Assembly (NCBI GenBank): GCA_963716115.1
Contig: CAVQSZ010000009.1
Coordinates: 120,885 to 184,884, forward strand
Direction: 5' to 3'
DNA from: AP-15 sp963716115
GTDB lineage: Bacteria > Pseudomonadota > Alphaproteobacteria > ATCC43930 > CGMCC-115725
Length of the DNA stretch: 64,000 nt
Shown: positions 1 through 8,644 of the stretch, one piece after another
Layout: each line of letters begins with the position of its first letter
Numbering within the stretch: the first letter of the stretch is position 1
Notes under the pieces: generated by a model
What the model was told of the DNA's origin: nothing
The model's input: the letters and a program-made list of their open reading frames with translations, nothing else
Database searches by the model: none
Translations under genes and position numbers: made by a program

Positions 1-866
1 AGGCGCAGGTCAAGGCGCTGGGCGACCGCGATCGGAAAGCGTCGGCCCTTGACCGGCGCGACCGGCGCGCCGTCGACCGCGGTCAGCTCGCCGTCGAGCC
101 GGCCGAGGTCGATATGAAAATTGCTCATCGACGCGCTGTTGATCAGGCGCAGCAATACCTTCCCGCCCGGCTCGACCTTGACCACCTCGGGGTCGGCGAG
201 GGTGCGCTCGTTGGCGAGGAAGGCGTCGTAGGTCACATCGTTCAAATCCGGCGCCGGGGCCTTGCCGGGCTTGCCCATGCCCGCCATCCCGGCCATCGCC
301 GAGGCCGGCGTCGCCGCGCCCATGCCCGGCATCCCGGGCCGCTTCCTGAGGGCCGCGAAGATCTCCTCGGGCGGGGTGAAGCTGAAATCGCCGAGCATGA
401 CGACGACTTCCTGCTGGTCCGGCCGGTCGCGCCCGTCATGGATGATCAGCGGCGCATCGAGCAGCTGCTGCTCCTGCAGGCCCTGGTGCGAGTGCATCCA
501 GAAGGTGCCGCCATAGCGCAGCGGGAAGTCGTAATCGGCGCTGCCGCCGGCCGGGATCGGCGGCGCCGAGACGCCGGGCACGCCATCCTGCCGCCAGGGC
601 GGCGCGAGGCCGTGCCAGTGAACGAGGCTCGGCTCGCCGATCTGGTTCTCGACCCGGACGCGAAAAGCTTTTCCGACCTCGGTTGCGAGGCCCTGGCTGC
701 CGTCGGGCTGCAGGATGCCGAGCACCGAGGCGGGCTTGCCGTTGACCTCGATCGTGCGCCGCCGCAGCCGCAGCACGGTGACGGGCTCTTCTTGCGATCG
801 GGCGCGGCCGGGGTGGAGAGCCGCCGCCGCGAGGGCGGAAATCAGGACGGCGCGACGTGTCGGCAT
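1..866 (-). CDS. Multicopper oxidase, copper-tolerance type (3' end outside window)
   Basis: Reads from an ATG at 866 and is still open at the window edge, so about 288 N-terminal residues are present. An export signal with TRRAVL near the start (Tat-like, as in CueO) is followed by cupredoxin domains. HWHG at residues 83-86 and WMHSH at 123-127 are the first two copper-ligand motifs of the family. A methionine-rich stretch (MPGM, MAGMAGM) around residues 165-190 resembles the copper-binding segments of CueO/CopA proteins. Likely a periplasmic Cu(I) oxidase; the exact subfamily cannot be set without the C-terminal copper sites. No break is seen in this part. Confidence 0.88.
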   Translation of the reverse strand, partial: MPTRRAVLISALAAAALHPGRARSQEEPVTVLRLRRRTIEVNGKPASVLGILQPDGSQGLATEVGKAFRVRVENQIGEPSLVHWHGLAPPWRQDGVPGVSAPPIPAGGSADYDFPLRYGGTFWMHSHQGLQEQQLLDAPLIIHDGRDRPDQQEVVVMLGDFSFTPPEEIFAALRKRPGMPGMGAATPASAMAGMAGMGKPGKAPAPDLNDVTYDAFLANERTLADPEVVKVEPGGKVLLRLINSASMSNFHIDLGRLDGELTAVDGAPVAPVKGRRFPIAVAQRLDLR

Positions 867-904
867 TAAGGGGCCTCGCGGCGGGTTGCGGGTCGGCGCG
901 CCGC

Positions 905-1792
905 TCAATGCGACAGCAGCACCGGAACCGTCATGTGCTCCAGCAGCTCCCGGCTGACGCCGCCGACCAGCGCTTCGCGCAGCTGCGAATGGTGATAGGC
1001 GCCGGCGACGATCAGATCGGCCGCGAGATCGGCGGCGCGGGACAAGAGGATGTCCGATATCGCGACGCCGCCGCGCAAGGTCTCCTCGATCCGGGCCGCG
1101 ATCCCGTGATGCCGCAGATGGCCGACGATCCGCTCGAGCGAGGGCTTGCGGCGTTCGAGCGCGGTCTCCTGGGCGCCGACGAACATCACCGTGACCGCCT
1201 CGGCGTCGGCCAGCAGCGGCAGCGCGTCGTTCACCGCCCGGACCGCCTCGCGGGTGGCGTCCCAGGCGACGAGCACGCGCCGGCCGACCGTCTGGAAGGT
1301 TCCGGCGTAGGGGACGACGAGGACCGGCCGGCCGGCGGCGACGACCACATCCTCCGGCCGCAGCGCGCCCGGCGTCGACAGATCGGGCGAAAGCTGGCCC
1401 AGGATCGCCAGATCGGCCGATTTCGCCAGCTCGATCGCCGCCGCCGTGTCGCCGGCGTCGTAGAGCCGCCATTCGCCGTGCAGGCCGTGCTGCGCCAGCT
1501 CGGCGCGAAAGCGCCGCTCGACGGCCTCCTCCAACGTCGCCTCGCCCGGCGCTTGCGGCGCCGCGCCGCCGCCGCCGCGGGCGAGGCCCTCGGCGACAAC
1601 CCCGATCAGCCCGTCGCTCGGGATCGGCTGGAGGGCGAGGCCCGGCTCGGCCGGCGCGCGGCGCTCGATCGGCAGGCCGTAGGCGGCGGTGAGATGCGCC
1701 TGGCCCGCCCGCGCCAGATTGAACGCCAGGTTGAGGCGGGCTTCGCCGGCGGTGGTTGGATCGACGCAGACCAGCAGATCGCGATACGCCAT
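905..1792 (-). CDS. Universal stress protein, tandem UspA domains
   Basis: A 295-residue cytoplasmic protein opening with YRDLLVCVDPT, the usual first strand of a Usp fold. A second Usp unit begins near residue 155 (VLVAWDATREAVRAVNDAL) and ends with ELLEHMTVPVLLSH. Two-domain Usp proteins of about 280-300 residues are common in alphaproteobacteria. Their role is stress survival, with nucleotide binding in some members; the ligand here is unknown. It stands alone, 38 bases from the multicopper oxidase start and on the same strand, so co-transcription is possible. Confidence 0.88.
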   Translation of the reverse strand: MAYRDLLVCVDPTTAGEARLNLAFNLARAGQAHLTAAYGLPIERRAPAEPGLALQPIPSDGLIGVVAEGLARGGGGAAPQAPGEATLEEAVERRFRAELAQHGLHGEWRLYDAGDTAAAIELAKSADLAILGQLSPDLSTPGALRPEDVVVAAGRPVLVVPYAGTFQTVGRRVLVAWDATREAVRAVNDALPLLADAEAVTVMFVGAQETALERRKPSLERIVGHLRHHGIAARIEETLRGGVAISDILLSRAADLAADLIVAGAYHHSQLREALVGGVSRELLEHMTVPVLLSH

Positions 1793-1896
1793 TCCGGCCC
1801 CCTGTTCCTCGACGCTGCCGAACCCTTATTCGATTTCGCCGGGGCTCGGAAAGGCCTTGCCGCATCGGCAAGGGCGCGCCGCCGGCCGGCCGCGGC

Positions 1897-3249
1897 TCAA
1901 CGGCCCGCGCCCGACCTCTTCCACCGCTCGTATTCGGTGATCAGGTCGAAAAACAGCACGTCCGCCGCCGCCGCATAGCCGAGCTTGTTGAGATGCACAT
2001 GGTCGGGGAAGGCCCAGGGCGGATCGCGCAGAAACAGCCGGTGCATGCTGCAGGCGCCGCCCATCGCCCGCGACCAATCCCAGAACGCCCAGCCCTGATG
2101 CGCCGCAACCGCCTGCTGGACGCCTCGGACCGCGGCGAGGTTGGGCGGCTCGCGCCAGGCGCAGGACTGCGGCGCGAAGGCGGCCTCGACGCAGCCTTCG
2201 CGCTCGTCGCGCGGGCAGGATCGGTCGATCCGATTGCCGTCGGGCGGGCCCAGGACCAGGACCGCCGCCTGCGGCGCCTTGCGCCGCAGCGCCGCGACAT
2301 CCGCGCGAAAATCGGCTGCGTAGCGGCGCCGGTCGAGGCTGTCCTCGAACCCCTCGTTGGTGCCGAAGGCGACGATCAGCAGCGCCGGCCGGCTGTCGGC
2401 GAGCTCGCGCGCCACCGCGGCCGGGCTCATTCGGCCGAGCAGGCCCGCCCTCGCGCCGATCGTGCCGTGGTTCTCGTAGATCACCCCCGGCCCGCGCCGC
2501 TCGACGGTCCAGCCGATCATCCGCGCCGGGGACGGCCCGGGCGCGCTCAGCTCGACCTCGCGCGCCGGGGCGCCGAGCGGGATGTCGCGTCGTTCGACGC
2601 GGATCGCCGCGGCCGCGGTCGACACCCGGACCGGCGGGCGGCGGTCGAGCCGCAGCTGCAGCTCGCCGCCGCCCGGCTGCGCCAGAAATTCGATGGCGAA
2701 ATGGTCGAACCCGGCGGCCTCGCCGCTGGCGAGCGTCATCGTCGCGCCCGGCGGCCCGCTCTCGGCGACCCCGGCGTCGAGGCCGAGCGCCTCGGCCGGC
2801 GCGCCGTTCGCCGGCCCGAGATGGCGCCACCCGGTCTCCGAGACCGTCACCAGCCGCGGGTTGTAGTATTTGAACGGGACGCCCGCCGGCAGCCAGCCTC
2901 GGCCGGCGGCGCCGAACCGGTCCTGGAAGGATTCGCGCAGGCGGCCGCTGAACGCGTCGGCCGCGGTGTGGCTGTCGCCGATCTGCACGATGCGCACCGG
3001 CTTTGGCGACCGCCCTTTTTCGAGCCGGTCGAGGGCGAGGAAGAACGGGCGCAGGCCGGCCGGGGTCGAGAGCCGGCGATCGCCCGCCCGGCCGGGGCTC
3101 AGCAGCGCCGGTGTGGCGAGCGGCGGCGCCGGCCGTTCGGCGGCGTCGGATTGAACGGGCGGCGGCGAGCAGGTCGCGATCATCAGGCAGATCGACAGCG
3201 GTCGCAGGATGCGGGCGAGGGCGGCATGCCTCGCGCCGTCATTTGCCAT
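1897..3249 (-). CDS. SGNH/GDSL hydrolase, exported, probable O-acyl transfer or esterase partner of the MBOAT
   Basis: 450 residues with a hydrophobic N-terminal export segment (residues about 12-28). The SGNH blocks are visible: QIGDSHT with the nucleophile Ser near residue 93, AFGTNEG as the Asn block, and a C-terminal DHVHLNKLGY with the Asp-x-x-His pair. The long region between the first blocks suggests an inserted beta domain, as in PatB/Ape-type acetyl-transfer proteins. It overlaps the end of the next SGNH gene by 11 bases, and both diverge from the MBOAT gene. I infer periplasmic transfer or removal of acetyl groups on a polysaccharide or peptidoglycan; the substrate is not evident. 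Confidence 0.75.
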   Translation of the reverse strand: MANDGARHAALARILRPLSICLMIATCSPPPVQSDAAERPAPPLATPALLSPGRAGDRRLSTPAGLRPFFLALDRLEKGRSPKPVRIVQIGDSHTAADAFSGRLRESFQDRFGAAGRGWLPAGVPFKYYNPRLVTVSETGWRHLGPANGAPAEALGLDAGVAESGPPGATMTLASGEAAGFDHFAIEFLAQPGGGELQLRLDRRPPVRVSTAAAAIRVERRDIPLGAPAREVELSAPGPSPARMIGWTVERRGPGVIYENHGTIGARAGLLGRMSPAAVARELADSRPALLIVAFGTNEGFEDSLDRRRYAADFRADVAALRRKAPQAAVLVLGPPDGNRIDRSCPRDEREGCVEAAFAPQSCAWREPPNLAAVRGVQQAVAAHQGWAFWDWSRAMGGACSMHRLFLRDPPWAFPDHVHLNKLGYAAAADVLFFDLITEYERWKRSGAGR

Positions 3250-4051
3250 CGGCGGCGGCCGCGGGGATGAGGGCGACGATCTTCTCGGCGATCAGCTCGT
3301 AGCCGGCGGTGGTGAAATGAATGCCGTCATCGGTGCGCAGACGCCGGGTGACGCCGCCAAGATCCTTGCCGAAGGCGGTGTATTTGCCGCCGTCGTCGGC
3401 GACCGCCTCCCACAACGGCAGGAACTCGACGCCGAGCCGCGCGGCCCGCTCGGCGAAGATCCGATTGATGTAATCCATGTCCGCCGAGTAGGTGTCGCTG
3501 CGGGCGATCGGGTTGCCGCACCAGATGACCTTGAGCCCGGCGTCGACCAGCGCCTTCATGATCTTGTCGACCCGGCCGACATATTCCTCCCGCCACGCGT
3601 CGGTCCTGAACCGCAGGTATCGGCCGGCGTTCTTGATGTCGATGCGATCGTTGCCGCCGAACATGACGATGGCGATGTCGGCCTTCTCGCTCGCCAGAAA
3701 CCGGCGAATCGGCGCGATCCATTCGCCCTCGTCGTGCGCCAGCGCCGCGCCCGGATGGGTTCGGTTGAGCACCTTGAACCGCGAATCCTCGAGCAGGACC
3801 CGCGCCAGCCCGCCGGCGACGCCCTGTCCCTGGCTGTCGCCGAAGACGACGATCCGCTCCTGTTCCGGCGGCTCGTCGGCCGCCGCCGGGCCGCGAGCAA
3901 TGATCAAGGCCAGCAATGCGCAGGCGAGGGCAGGCGCGAGCCGCCGCCTTGCGCTCGATGACCGATCGATCCTGACGCCCACCGATGCTCCCCGGATGGC
4001 CAACCCATTGCGGGCGATACTGAGGGTTGCGCGGCGCCGGCGCAAACGCAT
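3239..4051 (-). CDS. Second SGNH hydrolase, DUF459-like, exported
   Basis: Translation from the ATG at 4051 gives 270 residues. A GTG at 3982 would also leave a signal peptide (APALACALLALIIARGPAAA). Blocks: VVFGDSQGQG (nucleophile Ser), MFGGNDR (Asn block) and DGIHFTTAGYELIA (Asp/His block). This pattern matches the DUF459 group, often found near MBOAT acyltransferases and envelope genes. An upstream extension to 4309 would run into the MBOAT coding region and is not needed. Likely a periplasmic esterase or acyltransferase acting with the neighbouring SGNH protein and the MBOAT. Confidence 0.75.
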   Translation of the reverse strand: MRLRRRRATLSIARNGLAIRGASVGVRIDRSSSARRRLAPALACALLALIIARGPAAADEPPEQERIVVFGDSQGQGVAGGLARVLLEDSRFKVLNRTHPGAALAHDEGEWIAPIRRFLASEKADIAIVMFGGNDRIDIKNAGRYLRFRTDAWREEYVGRVDKIMKALVDAGLKVIWCGNPIARSDTYSADMDYINRIFAERAARLGVEFLPLWEAVADDGGKYTAFGKDLGGVTRRLRTDDGIHFTTAGYELIAEKIVALIPAAAADGK

Positions 4052-4223
4052 TGCCGATGGTCGCGGCTCGCGGCCGGCAGGCGGCGCCGCTTGCGGGCGG
4101 ACGGGACGGTGGCTAGAACGCGCCGACCGCAGTCCTGTGACACAATCCGCGCCGATGTCCGCATCGCTCCGTTCGTCCACTGAATTGCGCATGTCGCCGC
4201 ATCGGCCGCGCTGAACCGCGGCG

Positions 4224-5633
4224 ATGCTGTTCCCGACGCTCGGCTTTCTGCTGTTCTTCCTCGTCGTGGCCGCGGCGATGGTGGCGCTGGAGCGCCGCTT
4301 CGCCGCCAAGAAGGCGGTGCTGGTGGCCGCCAGCTATTTCTTTTACGCGCAATGGAACTGGCGCTTCTGCTCCCTGCTCGCGTTCAGCACGGCGGTGAGC
4401 TACGCGGCGGGCCGGCTGATCGACGCCGCCCCCCCGCGCCGCCGCCGCGCCATCCTCGCCGGGGCCGTGGGCATCCACCTGGCCCTCCTCGGAACCTTCA
4501 AATATTTCGACTTTTTTGTCGTCTCCGCGAACCAGCTCGCGCATTCCCTGGGCCTTGCGCACGAGCTGCCGTTCATCGAGATCATCCTGCCGGTCGGGAT
4601 CTCGTTCTTCACCTTTCACGGCATTTCCTACGTCACCGATGTCTATCGCGGCGACGTGCGGGTATGCCGCCGGCCGGTCGACATGATGCTCTACATGTCG
4701 TTCTTCCCGCAGCTGGTGGCCGGGCCGATCGTGCGGGCGTCGTATTTTCTGCCGCAGCTCGAACGGGACGCGGGCGCGCCGATCCCGATCGCCGCGGCGC
4801 TGCTTTTGATCTTGAGCGGCCTGTTCAAGAAGGTGGTGGTCGCGAGCTATCTGGCGACCGAGCTCGTCGACCCGGTGTTCGCCGCGCCGACGAGCTATGG
4901 CGGCCCCGACCTTCTCCTCGCCGTCTACGGCTATGCGGTGCAGATCTACTGCGATTTCAGCGCCTACAGCGACATGGCGATCGGTCTGGCGGCGTTGATG
5001 GGCTTCCGCTTCCCGGCCAATTTCGCGCAGCCCTACCGCGCGCAGCGGCTGCGCGAGTTCTGGCGCCGCTGGAACATCTCGCTGTCGACCTGGCTGCGCG
5101 ATTACCTCTATAAGCCGCTCGGCGGCAACCGCGGCGGCCGGTTCGAGACCTACCGCAACCTGCTGCTCACGATGCTGCTCGGCGGCATCTGGCACGGCGC
5201 CGGCTGGAAATTCGCGATGTGGGGGGCGTTGCACGGCGGCGGCCTCGCCGTCGAGCGCATGCTGGAGCCGTGGCTCGGCCGGCGGCTCAGCGGACCGGCG
5301 GGCCGGGCGGCGGCGACGCTCGTCGTCTTTCATTTCGTCTGTCTCGGCTGGGTCTTCTTTCGGGCCGAGGATTTCGAGGTGGCCCGGCTCTACCTCTGCG
5401 GGCTCGGCGCCGGCTGGGGCGACGGCGTGCAGCAGGCGCAACCCTTCGCGGTGGCGCTGATCGTCATCGGCCTCGTCGGCCAGTTCACCCCGTCGACGCT
5501 GCTCGAGCGCACGGCGGCGCTCTTCGGACGGCTGCCGAGCTGGGGCCAGGGGGCAGTCGCCGGGATCGCCGCCGCCGCGGTCAACGCGGTCGGCCCGGCG
5601 GGCATCGCGCCCTTCATCTACTTTCAGTTTTGA
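4224..5633 (+). CDS. MBOAT family O-acyltransferase (AlgI/PatA-like)
   Basis: 469 residues, polytopic membrane protein. The AlgI-type core is clear: PVGISFFTFHGISYVTDVYR, then FPQLVAGPIVR, AVYGYAVQIYCDFSAYSDMA, RRWNISLSTWLRDYLY, and LLGGIWHGAGWKF with the conserved His, followed by WGALHGGG. Family members pass acetyl groups from cytoplasmic donors across the inner membrane to an SGNH partner, which acetylates alginate, cellulose or peptidoglycan. The two SGNH genes diverge from a 172-base gap upstream. No polysaccharide synthase is nearby, so the acceptor is unknown. Confidence 0.9.
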   Translation: MLFPTLGFLLFFLVVAAAMVALERRFAAKKAVLVAASYFFYAQWNWRFCSLLAFSTAVSYAAGRLIDAAPPRRRRAILAGAVGIHLALLGTFKYFDFFVVSANQLAHSLGLAHELPFIEIILPVGISFFTFHGISYVTDVYRGDVRVCRRPVDMMLYMSFFPQLVAGPIVRASYFLPQLERDAGAPIPIAAALLLILSGLFKKVVVASYLATELVDPVFAAPTSYGGPDLLLAVYGYAVQIYCDFSAYSDMAIGLAALMGFRFPANFAQPYRAQRLREFWRRWNISLSTWLRDYLYKPLGGNRGGRFETYRNLLLTMLLGGIWHGAGWKFAMWGALHGGGLAVERMLEPWLGRRLSGPAGRAAATLVVFHFVCLGWVFFRAEDFEVARLYLCGLGAGWGDGVQQAQPFAVALIVIGLVGQFTPSTLLERTAALFGRLPSWGQGAVAGIAAAAVNAVGPAGIAPFIYFQF

Positions 5634-5636
5634 GCG

Positions 5637-5948
5637 ATGGCCGCGATCGAGCCGCGCGTCTCTTCCTTGGCGATCCGGGCGGAAGGGATCCCGCCCGCCG
5701 CCCGGCGCCGCGCCGGCTCGCCGCGGCAGTTCCTCGCCGCCTGCATCGTCGGCGCGGCGGTGTTGGGCCTGCTGGCGCCGCCGGATTTGTCGGCCTGGGC
5801 CGACCGATTGGGAGACGGGCGGGCGGTGTCGGCGCTGCGCGAGGCGGCGGGGGCGTGGGAACGCGCCGCCGCGCGGCTCGGGCTCAGCCGGCCCCGTGAC
5901 GCCCTGCGCTCGGCGACGCAGTCGTTGATCGAGCGCCAATGGCCGTAA
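5637..5948 (+). CDS. Small single-pass membrane protein downstream of the MBOAT
   Basis: 103 residues starting three bases after the MBOAT stop codon, so translation is probably coupled. One predicted membrane segment (FLAACIVGAAVLGLLAP, about residues 32-48) is followed by an Ala/Arg-rich tail. No family recognised. Position suggests an accessory subunit of the acyl-transfer machine, in the way that small membrane proteins accompany AlgI/DltB systems, but this rests on context only. Confidence 0.55.
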   Translation: MAAIEPRVSSLAIRAEGIPPAARRRAGSPRQFLAACIVGAAVLGLLAPPDLSAWADRLGDGRAVSALREAAGAWERAAARLGLSRPRDALRSATQSLIERQWP

Positions 5949-6369
5949 ATAACCGCAGCGGGCCGCCGCCCGGCCGCCGATGCGTTCCCAGGAACACGTG
6001 GCGGCTTACGTTTTTACGATCGCCGAGGTTTTTCTTAAAGGATAAGACGAGACGGGCGGTTTCAAAAGAAGCGTGCAGCCATCAAGAATAAAAATTAATG
6101 ATTGGAGCAATTCCCGCCACGGCCTCCCGTTACGCGCAGCTTAACGGAACCCACCCCCGAAATAGGCTGTCGCGGACAAAACAGCAGGAGGGTTGACAGG
6201 CTCTCTTTACCCTGTCTAGCTTGCCCTGTTCCTCCCCGTCCCACCCGGATGCATCGGCAACAATCCGGGACGACACCAATCTGCATCCTGCCCCCGACCC
6301 AATACCATTGGCTCGGCAACGCAATGTTGCTGCGCTGCGAAAGGATGCCCCAAGAAGGAGACGTGCCGG
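5949..6369. other. Intergenic stretch with AT-rich patch, no convincing gene
   Basis: 421 bases between the MBOAT operon and rlpA. Bases about 6015-6110 are clearly richer in A and T than the surroundings (runs such as GTTTTTACG and ATAAAAATTAATG). The only open frames here are short and without recognisable protein features. The 3' half holds a probable rlpA promoter and a leader of about 150 bases. Confidence 0.5.
6193..6221 (+). promoter_or_regulatory. Candidate sigma70-type promoter for rlpA
   Basis: A perfect TTGACA at 6193-6198, a 17-base spacer, and CTAGCT at 6216-6221, a modest match to the loose -10 used by alphaproteobacteria. The leader would be about 140 bases. The rlpA start has an AAGGAG sequence nine bases upstream. 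Prediction by eye only. Confidence 0.35.
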
Positions 6370-7029
6370 ATGCCGCTGCGTCAGACGATCGGAATTTCGC
6401 TCGCGCTGCTGGTGATTTCCGCCGGCGCGATCGCCAGGACGCCGGACAAGGGCACCTCCCATCAGCAAGATCAAACGCCCGACGCGACGCCCGGGAAGTC
6501 GGAAGCCCGAGCCGGCAAATCCCACGCCATATCCGCCAGGACCGTCCATCGCCGCTCGCACGCGCGCGCCGCCGCCCGCCGCGCCGCGCCGGCGCGGCAG
6601 CGGCATTGGTCGGCCGACGCCGAGCCGGGGTCGGCCGATCCCTATTGGGGCCCGATGCGCGCGACCGGCGCCCGCGAGATCGGCAAGGCGGCCTGGTACA
6701 GCCTCGTCGGCGGCCGCACCTCGACCGGCGAACGTCTCGACACCGTCACCGCCACGGCCGCGCATCGCACGCTGCCGCTTTCCTCCTACGCCCGGGTGAC
6801 CAACCTCGACAGCGGCCGCTCCATATTGGTCAAGATCAACGACCGCGGGCCGCAAAGCCGGCGCTTCATCATTGACCTTTCGCCGCGCGCCGCGGCCGAG
6901 CTCGAGATGAGGCAGGCCGGGGTCGCCAACGTCATCGTCGAGCCCGTGGCCGCCGGCCCGATGCCGGTCCGCGGCGCCGCCGAGACCGTCGCCGTCTATC
7001 GACCTTCGGCCGCGGATGTGACGCAGTAG
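6370..7029 (+). CDS. rlpA: RlpA-like septal/lytic double-psi beta-barrel protein
   Basis: 219 residues. An N-terminal signal (ISLALLVISAGAIA) is followed by a basic, low-complexity linker of about 70 residues, then the RlpA barrel: GKAAWYSLVGGRTSTGERLD, ATAAHRTLP, and VKINDRGP ahead of RFIIDLSPRAA. RlpA proteins are periplasmic or outer-membrane factors that act on naked glycan strands at the septum. No lipobox cysteine is seen and there is no C-terminal SPOR domain, so this is the short exported form common in alphaproteobacteria. The enzymatic activity varies in the family and is not shown here. Confidence 0.88.
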   Translation: MPLRQTIGISLALLVISAGAIARTPDKGTSHQQDQTPDATPGKSEARAGKSHAISARTVHRRSHARAAARRAAPARQRHWSADAEPGSADPYWGPMRATGAREIGKAAWYSLVGGRTSTGERLDTVTATAAHRTLPLSSYARVTNLDSGRSILVKINDRGPQSRRFIIDLSPRAAAELEMRQAGVANVIVEPVAAGPMPVRGAAETVAVYRPSAADVTQ

Positions 7030-7077
7030 GGCTAAGTGTCCGCCCCGAAATGAAGCCTGTTATGTCAGTGAGTTATC

Positions 7078-7182
7078 GTCGCCCCCGCGGAAGCGGGGGG
7101 TCCAGAGCCTGCCCCTGGCATGAACAGGGGGGAACCGTTCGAGCCCTTGGAGCACTGGGTTCCCGCTTTCGCGGGAACGACG
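7078..7182. repeat. Two intergenic hairpin repeats (family B: 7-8 bp stem, 4-base loop)
   Basis: CCCCCGC-GGAA-GCGGGGG at about 7082-7100 and GTTCCCGC-TTTC-GCGGGAAC at about 7159-7178, in the gap between convergent rlpA and nat. The same architecture recurs at 21211-21264 and 48365-48495. There is no T-tract, so they are not classical terminators, although they lie where transcription from both sides should end. Confidence 0.7.
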
Positions 7183-7220
7183 AACCTATTGACATATAAC
7201 GACTAATTTCAAGTCGTACT

Positions 7221-8090
7221 CTAGCGGATGTCGAACGGGCTCGGATGAGCCGCGCGGCCGCGTTCCCCGATCAGCGCGAAGAGCGCGGCGATGTCGCCTT
7301 CGTCGGCGATATCGATCGCAAAGCAGCGGGCCAGAACGTCGCGAAGATCGTCGGGATCGGCGATGCTGCGGCGGGCGCCGCCGTCGTCGCGGCCGCGGAT
7401 CGTGAACCTGTCGTCGAACAAGGTGTAGCGGCGATCCTGCTCGGGGCGGCTCGCGACCAGATGTCTGACGAACAATGAATCCGGATGGGTCGAGGTGAAC
7501 CAGCTCGCCACCTCGTAATCGATCGGCATCTGCTCCTGCAGCGAAAAGCGGTAGAGGCGCGCCCACGCGTCGCCGAGCCGCGCCTCCAGGTCGAATTCGC
7601 CGGCGGCCGGGGTCAGGCGCAGGACCTCGTTCGGAGTGGGCTGCTCGTCGCCCGCCCGCAGCGCCACCGGGGCAGTCGGCATCAGGCTGCCGAACCCGAC
7701 ATCGGCGAGGTAGGGCCCCTCCGCCAGCTCGACGCGCAGCAGCATATGGGTTCGCGGCCCGGTGAGCGGCGGCGGCCGGCCGGCCCACACCCGCGCCGCC
7801 AGCCCCGCGACGCTGAAGCCCAGACCCCGCAACACATGCCAAAACAGCGTGTTGTGCTCGAAGCAGTAGCCGCCGCGGCGTTGATCCACCAGCTTTTCCC
7901 GGAGCGAGGGCAGGTCCAGCCGGATCGGGCGGCGCAACAGCACGTCGATGTTCTCAAACGGGATCGCGGCCGAATGCCGGGCGACGATCGCCCGCAAGGT
8001 CGCCAAGGTCGCGGTCAACGGCCCGGCATAGCCGATCCGCGCGCAATACGCGGCGATATCGAGCTTGGCGGCAAATTCGCTGTCGGCCAT
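7221..8090 (-). CDS. nat: Arylamine N-acetyltransferase
   Basis: 289 residues, the usual family length. The Cys-His-Asp triad is visible: RGGYCFEHN (Cys76), THMLL (His115) and DVGFG (Asp130). The enzyme transfers acetyl from acetyl-CoA to aromatic amines or hydrazines in the cytoplasm; its physiological substrate in soil bacteria is usually unknown. It stands alone with palindromic repeats downstream. Confidence 0.93.
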   Translation of the reverse strand: MADSEFAAKLDIAAYCARIGYAGPLTATLATLRAIVARHSAAIPFENIDVLLRRPIRLDLPSLREKLVDQRRGGYCFEHNTLFWHVLRGLGFSVAGLAARVWAGRPPPLTGPRTHMLLRVELAEGPYLADVGFGSLMPTAPVALRAGDEQPTPNEVLRLTPAAGEFDLEARLGDAWARLYRFSLQEQMPIDYEVASWFTSTHPDSLFVRHLVASRPEQDRRYTLFDDRFTIRGRDDGGARRSIADPDDLRDVLARCFAIDIADEGDIAALFALIGERGRAAHPSPFDIR

Positions 8091-8428
8091 GGCGAGCCTC
8101 TCGCAATGGGAATGGCTTTGAGCCAGGGCCGCCCGATATTACACCGCGGGCGCGCCGGCGTCGGGTAATTTCGAGGCATTGCGCGGTCGCGGCATGCCGG
8201 GCGGCAGGGCCGAGCCGCGGCGAACGCCGAGGCGGCCCCGCGCTCGCCTAGCGATCTCTCAATCTGATCAAAGCTATCCTGTTGAGGCATCGAAGGTTGT
8301 TCTTGATCATGGTTAAATTAACCATGAATACCGGCGGTTTAACCATCAATTTCGAGCAGGATTTCGGCTTCTCGACCTAGATTTGCTGATCGACAGGGAC
8401 GGCCCGACCGACCCAAGGGGATAGGACC
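8091..8428. other. Divergent intergenic region, regulatory, no gene
   Basis: 338 bases between nat (leftward) and a small gene (rightward). No supported open frame. The segment 8260-8390 is AT-rich relative to the surroundings and carries the box cluster described separately. Confidence 0.55.
8309..8346. promoter_or_regulatory. Cluster of three TTAACCAT (CtrA-like) boxes including a perfect 19-base palindrome
   Basis: TTAACCAT occurs at 8318-8325 and 8339-8346, starts exactly 21 bases apart (two helical turns), and its reverse complement occurs at 8309-8316. The first pair forms the palindrome CATGGTTAA-A-TTAACCATG at 8308-8326. TTAACCAT is the extended half-site described for the alphaproteobacterial regulator CtrA. 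The cluster lies 80-120 bases upstream of the 71-residue gene and the PEP-CTERM gene. Binding is inferred from motif identity and spacing only. Confidence 0.55.
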
Positions 8429-8644
8429 ATGTCGCAAAGCGAATACGAGGCTGCGGTCGCCGAATTCATCCGCATCAGGGGGATCACCCGCTGCCCGACG
8501 GTGTGCGCGGTGCGAACCCAGGGCACCGTCAGCAACGCCGACCGCGAAGCCCTCCAGAGGCGCGCCGCCGACATCGAAAACGTGAAAGCGCGCCGACGCC
8601 TGCGGGATCCGCTGGCGGCCTACAAGGAGAGCTCCAGATCATGA
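8429..8644 (+). CDS. Small hypothetical protein ahead of the PEP-CTERM gene
   Basis: 71 residues, no signal peptide or membrane segment, two Cys (RCPTVC, residues 22-26) in a spacing that could bind metal or form a disulfide. It ends in a charged region. Its stop codon overlaps the start of the next gene by four bases, so the two are probably one transcriptional and translational unit. No family recognised. Confidence 0.55.
   Translation: MSQSEYEAAVAEFIRIRGITRCPTVCAVRTQGTVSNADREALQRRAADIENVKARRRLRDPLAAYKESSRS

Noticed and set aside
1756..3270. A 504-codon open frame on the + strand opposite the first SGNH gene
   Set aside because: Arg-rich and without any recognisable motif, while the opposite strand encodes all the SGNH blocks.
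6095..6319. A 74-codon open frame on the - strand ahead of rlpA
   Set aside because: Cys/Gly-rich with no start signal, and it lies across the probable rlpA promoter.
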